A stretch of 6,862 bases of DNA from Bordetella parapertussis (GTDB lineage: Bacteria; Pseudomonadota; Gammaproteobacteria; Burkholderiales; SG8-41), in assembly GCA_945870465.1 (NCBI GenBank), contig CAMBSS010000202.1:1-6862 (forward strand), in the 5' to 3' direction. Below, in pieces: positions 5,703-6,862 of this stretch. The notes under the pieces are model-generated. The model saw only the letters and a program-made list of their open reading frames with translations. It was not told where the DNA came from and did not search any database. The first letter of the stretch is position 1. Every line of letters starts with the position of its first letter. A program made the translations under genes and the position numbers.

Positions 5703-6292
5703 GCTTCGAGCATGATGACTTCCGCGTCGGCGTGATTAAGAACTCCCGCCGGCGTCATCTTCCCGCCCTCGATCCAGAGCGGCTTTTCGTGGTGCGTGGT
5801 CGCGTAGCTGAAAGCCGCCCCGCCGACCGGCTTCAGGTCCACGGCGCCGAAGCACAGGCAGAAGTAGGTTTTTTTCTCGTCGGTCTCGATATAACAGCCG
5901 GTGCCGCGGATGCCGATCGCGACCGTCATCGTCGACAGCTTGCGCTCGCCCGTGCCGAAGACCGAGAGCAAACCTCCCGTCACCACGCGCAAGAATGATT
6001 CGATTGACACTCCGAATTCGACGCGGCTGTTCTGCCGCTGCAAAAACGCGTTATCGCCGATAACGAAAACCACGCGCGCGGCCTTGCCGGTTTCGACGAC
6101 ATTCCCTGCCGCGACAATCACGCCCTTCGCGGCAGGCTTGCCGTTCACCATCACCTCGCCCTTCACTTCGACTATGCCCTGCGGCAGCGACTTCGCGTCC
6201 GCCGCCAGCGCCCTCTGCACCCAGCCCATCATGCCGCCCGCTGCGCCGGCGGCCAGGCCGTGAATGAATTGACGTCGTTTGAGTTTTGTCAT
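5651..6292 (-). CDS. Tat-exported FecR-domain protein
   Basis: This 213-residue protein is predicted to be exported folded through the Tat system: KRRQFIHG (5-12) is a twin-arginine motif, followed by a Gly/Ala-rich hydrophobic stretch and an ALA-AD cleavage site near 30. The mature part is a FecR domain (about 38-155) with beta-strand repeats and VAIGIRGTGCYIET (124-137), the FecR signature. CLC (145-147) follows, then HHEKP (167-171) and LNHADAEVIMLEAL (185-198). ATG at 6292 was chosen over an upstream in-frame start at 6394 because the Tat signal must be near the N-terminus. Members of this family usually stand alone, and no FecA or sigma factor gene is seen here, so it is not a classical iron-signalling partner. 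The last residues (SPFPPQESGRY) come from repeat copy B. The role is unknown; a periplasmic structural or metal-related function is a guess. Confidence 0.85.
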   Translation of the reverse strand: MTKLKRRQFIHGLAAGAAGGMMGWVQRALAADAKSLPQGIVEVKGEVMVNGKPAAKGVIVAAGNVVETGKAARVVFVIGDNAFLQRQNSRVEFGVSIESFLRVVTGGLLSVFGTGERKLSTMTVAIGIRGTGCYIETDEKKTYFCLCFGAVDLKPVGGAAFSYATTHHEKPLWIEGGKMTPAGVLNHADAEVIMLEALTGRPSPFPPQESGRY

Positions 6293-6556
6293 GGTTGTGT
6301 ATTGCCCGAAAGGTGTCCCGCACTCTATCATTCTCGCGGCCTCACTACTTCCATCTCTCGTCTCTCGCCCGGCGTCTTTCGGATCTTTCCTCACGCCCTA
6401 CCGATTTCCGCCTCTCGCCTAGCGTCTCTCGGCGAAGCGGGCCTCATCAGAACTACCTCAGGTCGCATCGTGCGAGGTTCAGGTTGTAGGCTGCAAAAAA
6501 CCTTTTCAGATTTGCGTGCGATTTACGTTTTGGAAAACTGATATTTCAAGACTTGA
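6293..6556. other. Gene-free gap with pyrimidine-rich tract
   Basis: About 6338-6432 is strongly C/T-rich on the plus strand, built from units such as CTCTCG and CTCACGCCCT, like the tracts inside direct repeats A and B. The FecR gene is therefore flanked on both sides by this type of sequence. After 6480 the base composition turns AT-richer, up to the HsdS fragment. I see no clear promoter, RNA gene or coding frame; the plus-strand ORF ending at 6541 has no recognisable content. The FecR promoter should lie just above 6292, but no good -35/-10 pair is visible. Confidence 0.5.
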
Positions 6557-6862
6557 GCCCGCGCTGTTGTCGCAGAGGACATGCAGTGTTGTCTTGGGCA
6601 ACGGGTGATGCTCTTCAGACTGATGTCAGACATAGCGGCTCGCTTCTTTAGCATGGCACTATCTGAGGGGTCTTCGTTGGAACGTCTGCTCGCATTGCAC
6701 AAAGGCATTGGGGCTAAACACGTCAATGTCGCGGACATGCGTAATGCTCTTTTGCCACTCCCACCCCTCCCCGAACAACGCCGGATCGTGGCCAAAGTGG
6801 AGCAACTGATGGCCTTGGTGGACGCGTTGGAAACGCAGCTCGCCGCCTCCCGTGCCACCGCC
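6557..6862 (+). pseudogene. hsdS: Type I restriction specificity subunit HsdS, 5'-truncated remnant
   Basis: The frame is open from 6557 to the window end (102 codons) after an in-frame TGA at 6554-6556. It encodes the end of the second target-recognition domain (AEDMQCCLGQRVMLFRL, then a helix), the junction GIGAKHVNVADMRN, and the highly typical LPLPPLPEQRRIVAKVEQLM followed by the conserved coiled coil. HsdS is the DNA-recognition subunit of type I restriction-modification complexes with HsdM and HsdR. The first half of the protein is absent, and none of the three frames before 6557 shows similarity, so the gene was cut here by rearrangement. Starts at ATG 6581 or 6608 could express a half-HsdS, but no ribosome-binding site stands out. 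Whether hsdM or hsdR lie beyond the window is unknown. Confidence 0.8.

Noticed and set aside
6260..6541. 93-codon plus-strand ORF over the FecR start and the CT-rich gap
   Set aside because: Part is antisense to the Tat signal region, the rest is low-complexity; no recognisable protein.
6523..6858. 111-codon minus-strand ORF
   Set aside because: It is the mirror of the HsdS frame, whose conserved LPLPPLPEQRRIV block fixes the coding strand.

Overview
This is a GC-rich window with a betaproteobacterium-like gene set. The basis is codon use dominated by GC-ending codons, an EmrA/EmrB efflux pair, HigBA-type toxin-antitoxin modules and CT-rich intergenic repeats. The exact taxon cannot be fixed from the sequence alone. 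The layout alternates ordinary chromosomal genes with accessory cassettes and repeat-filled gaps.

Region by region: (1) 1-282 is the 3' end of an amidohydrolase of the ACMSD-like family. (2) 283-1001 has no convincing gene. It is mostly one long, diverged inverted repeat (arms about 365-625 and 693-991) with four copies of a 15-base motif in mirror arrangement. (3) 1002-3720, minus strand, is a two-gene efflux operon: an EmrA-like membrane fusion protein, then an EmrB-like 14-helix DHA2 transporter whose TTG start overlaps the end of emrA. (4) 3865-4513 is a toxin-first toxin-antitoxin (TA) pair: a Gp49-like/DUF891 RelE-superfamily toxin and an XRE antitoxin. Its promoter carries an 18-base palindrome and puts the transcription start at the ATG. 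A small unknown ORF follows. (5) 4871-5603 is a second, unrelated TA pair (classical HigB/HigA), also with a palindrome inside its promoter and also apparently leaderless. (6) This second cassette lies between two direct repeats (4747-4862 and 5604-5702). The right copy forms the 3' end of the next gene. (7) 5651-6292, minus strand, encodes a Tat-exported FecR-domain protein. (8) 6293-6556 is a pyrimidine-rich gap. (9) 6557-6862 is an HsdS (type I restriction specificity subunit) C-terminal part lacking its 5' end.

The emrA and emrB products should work together as an inner-membrane pump plus periplasmic adaptor; no TolC-like channel or regulator gene is visible. The two TA pairs, the HsdS remnant and the repeats make 3865-6862 look like an accessory, defence-island-like stretch built by successive insertions. 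The most interesting points are the repeat-bounded higBA cassette whose repeat is also the coding end of the FecR gene, the shared operator and leaderless-promoter design of two unrelated TA modules, a Cys in place of the usual Arg in the first toxin, and the large inverted repeat. I found no clear evidence of a wholly new system.
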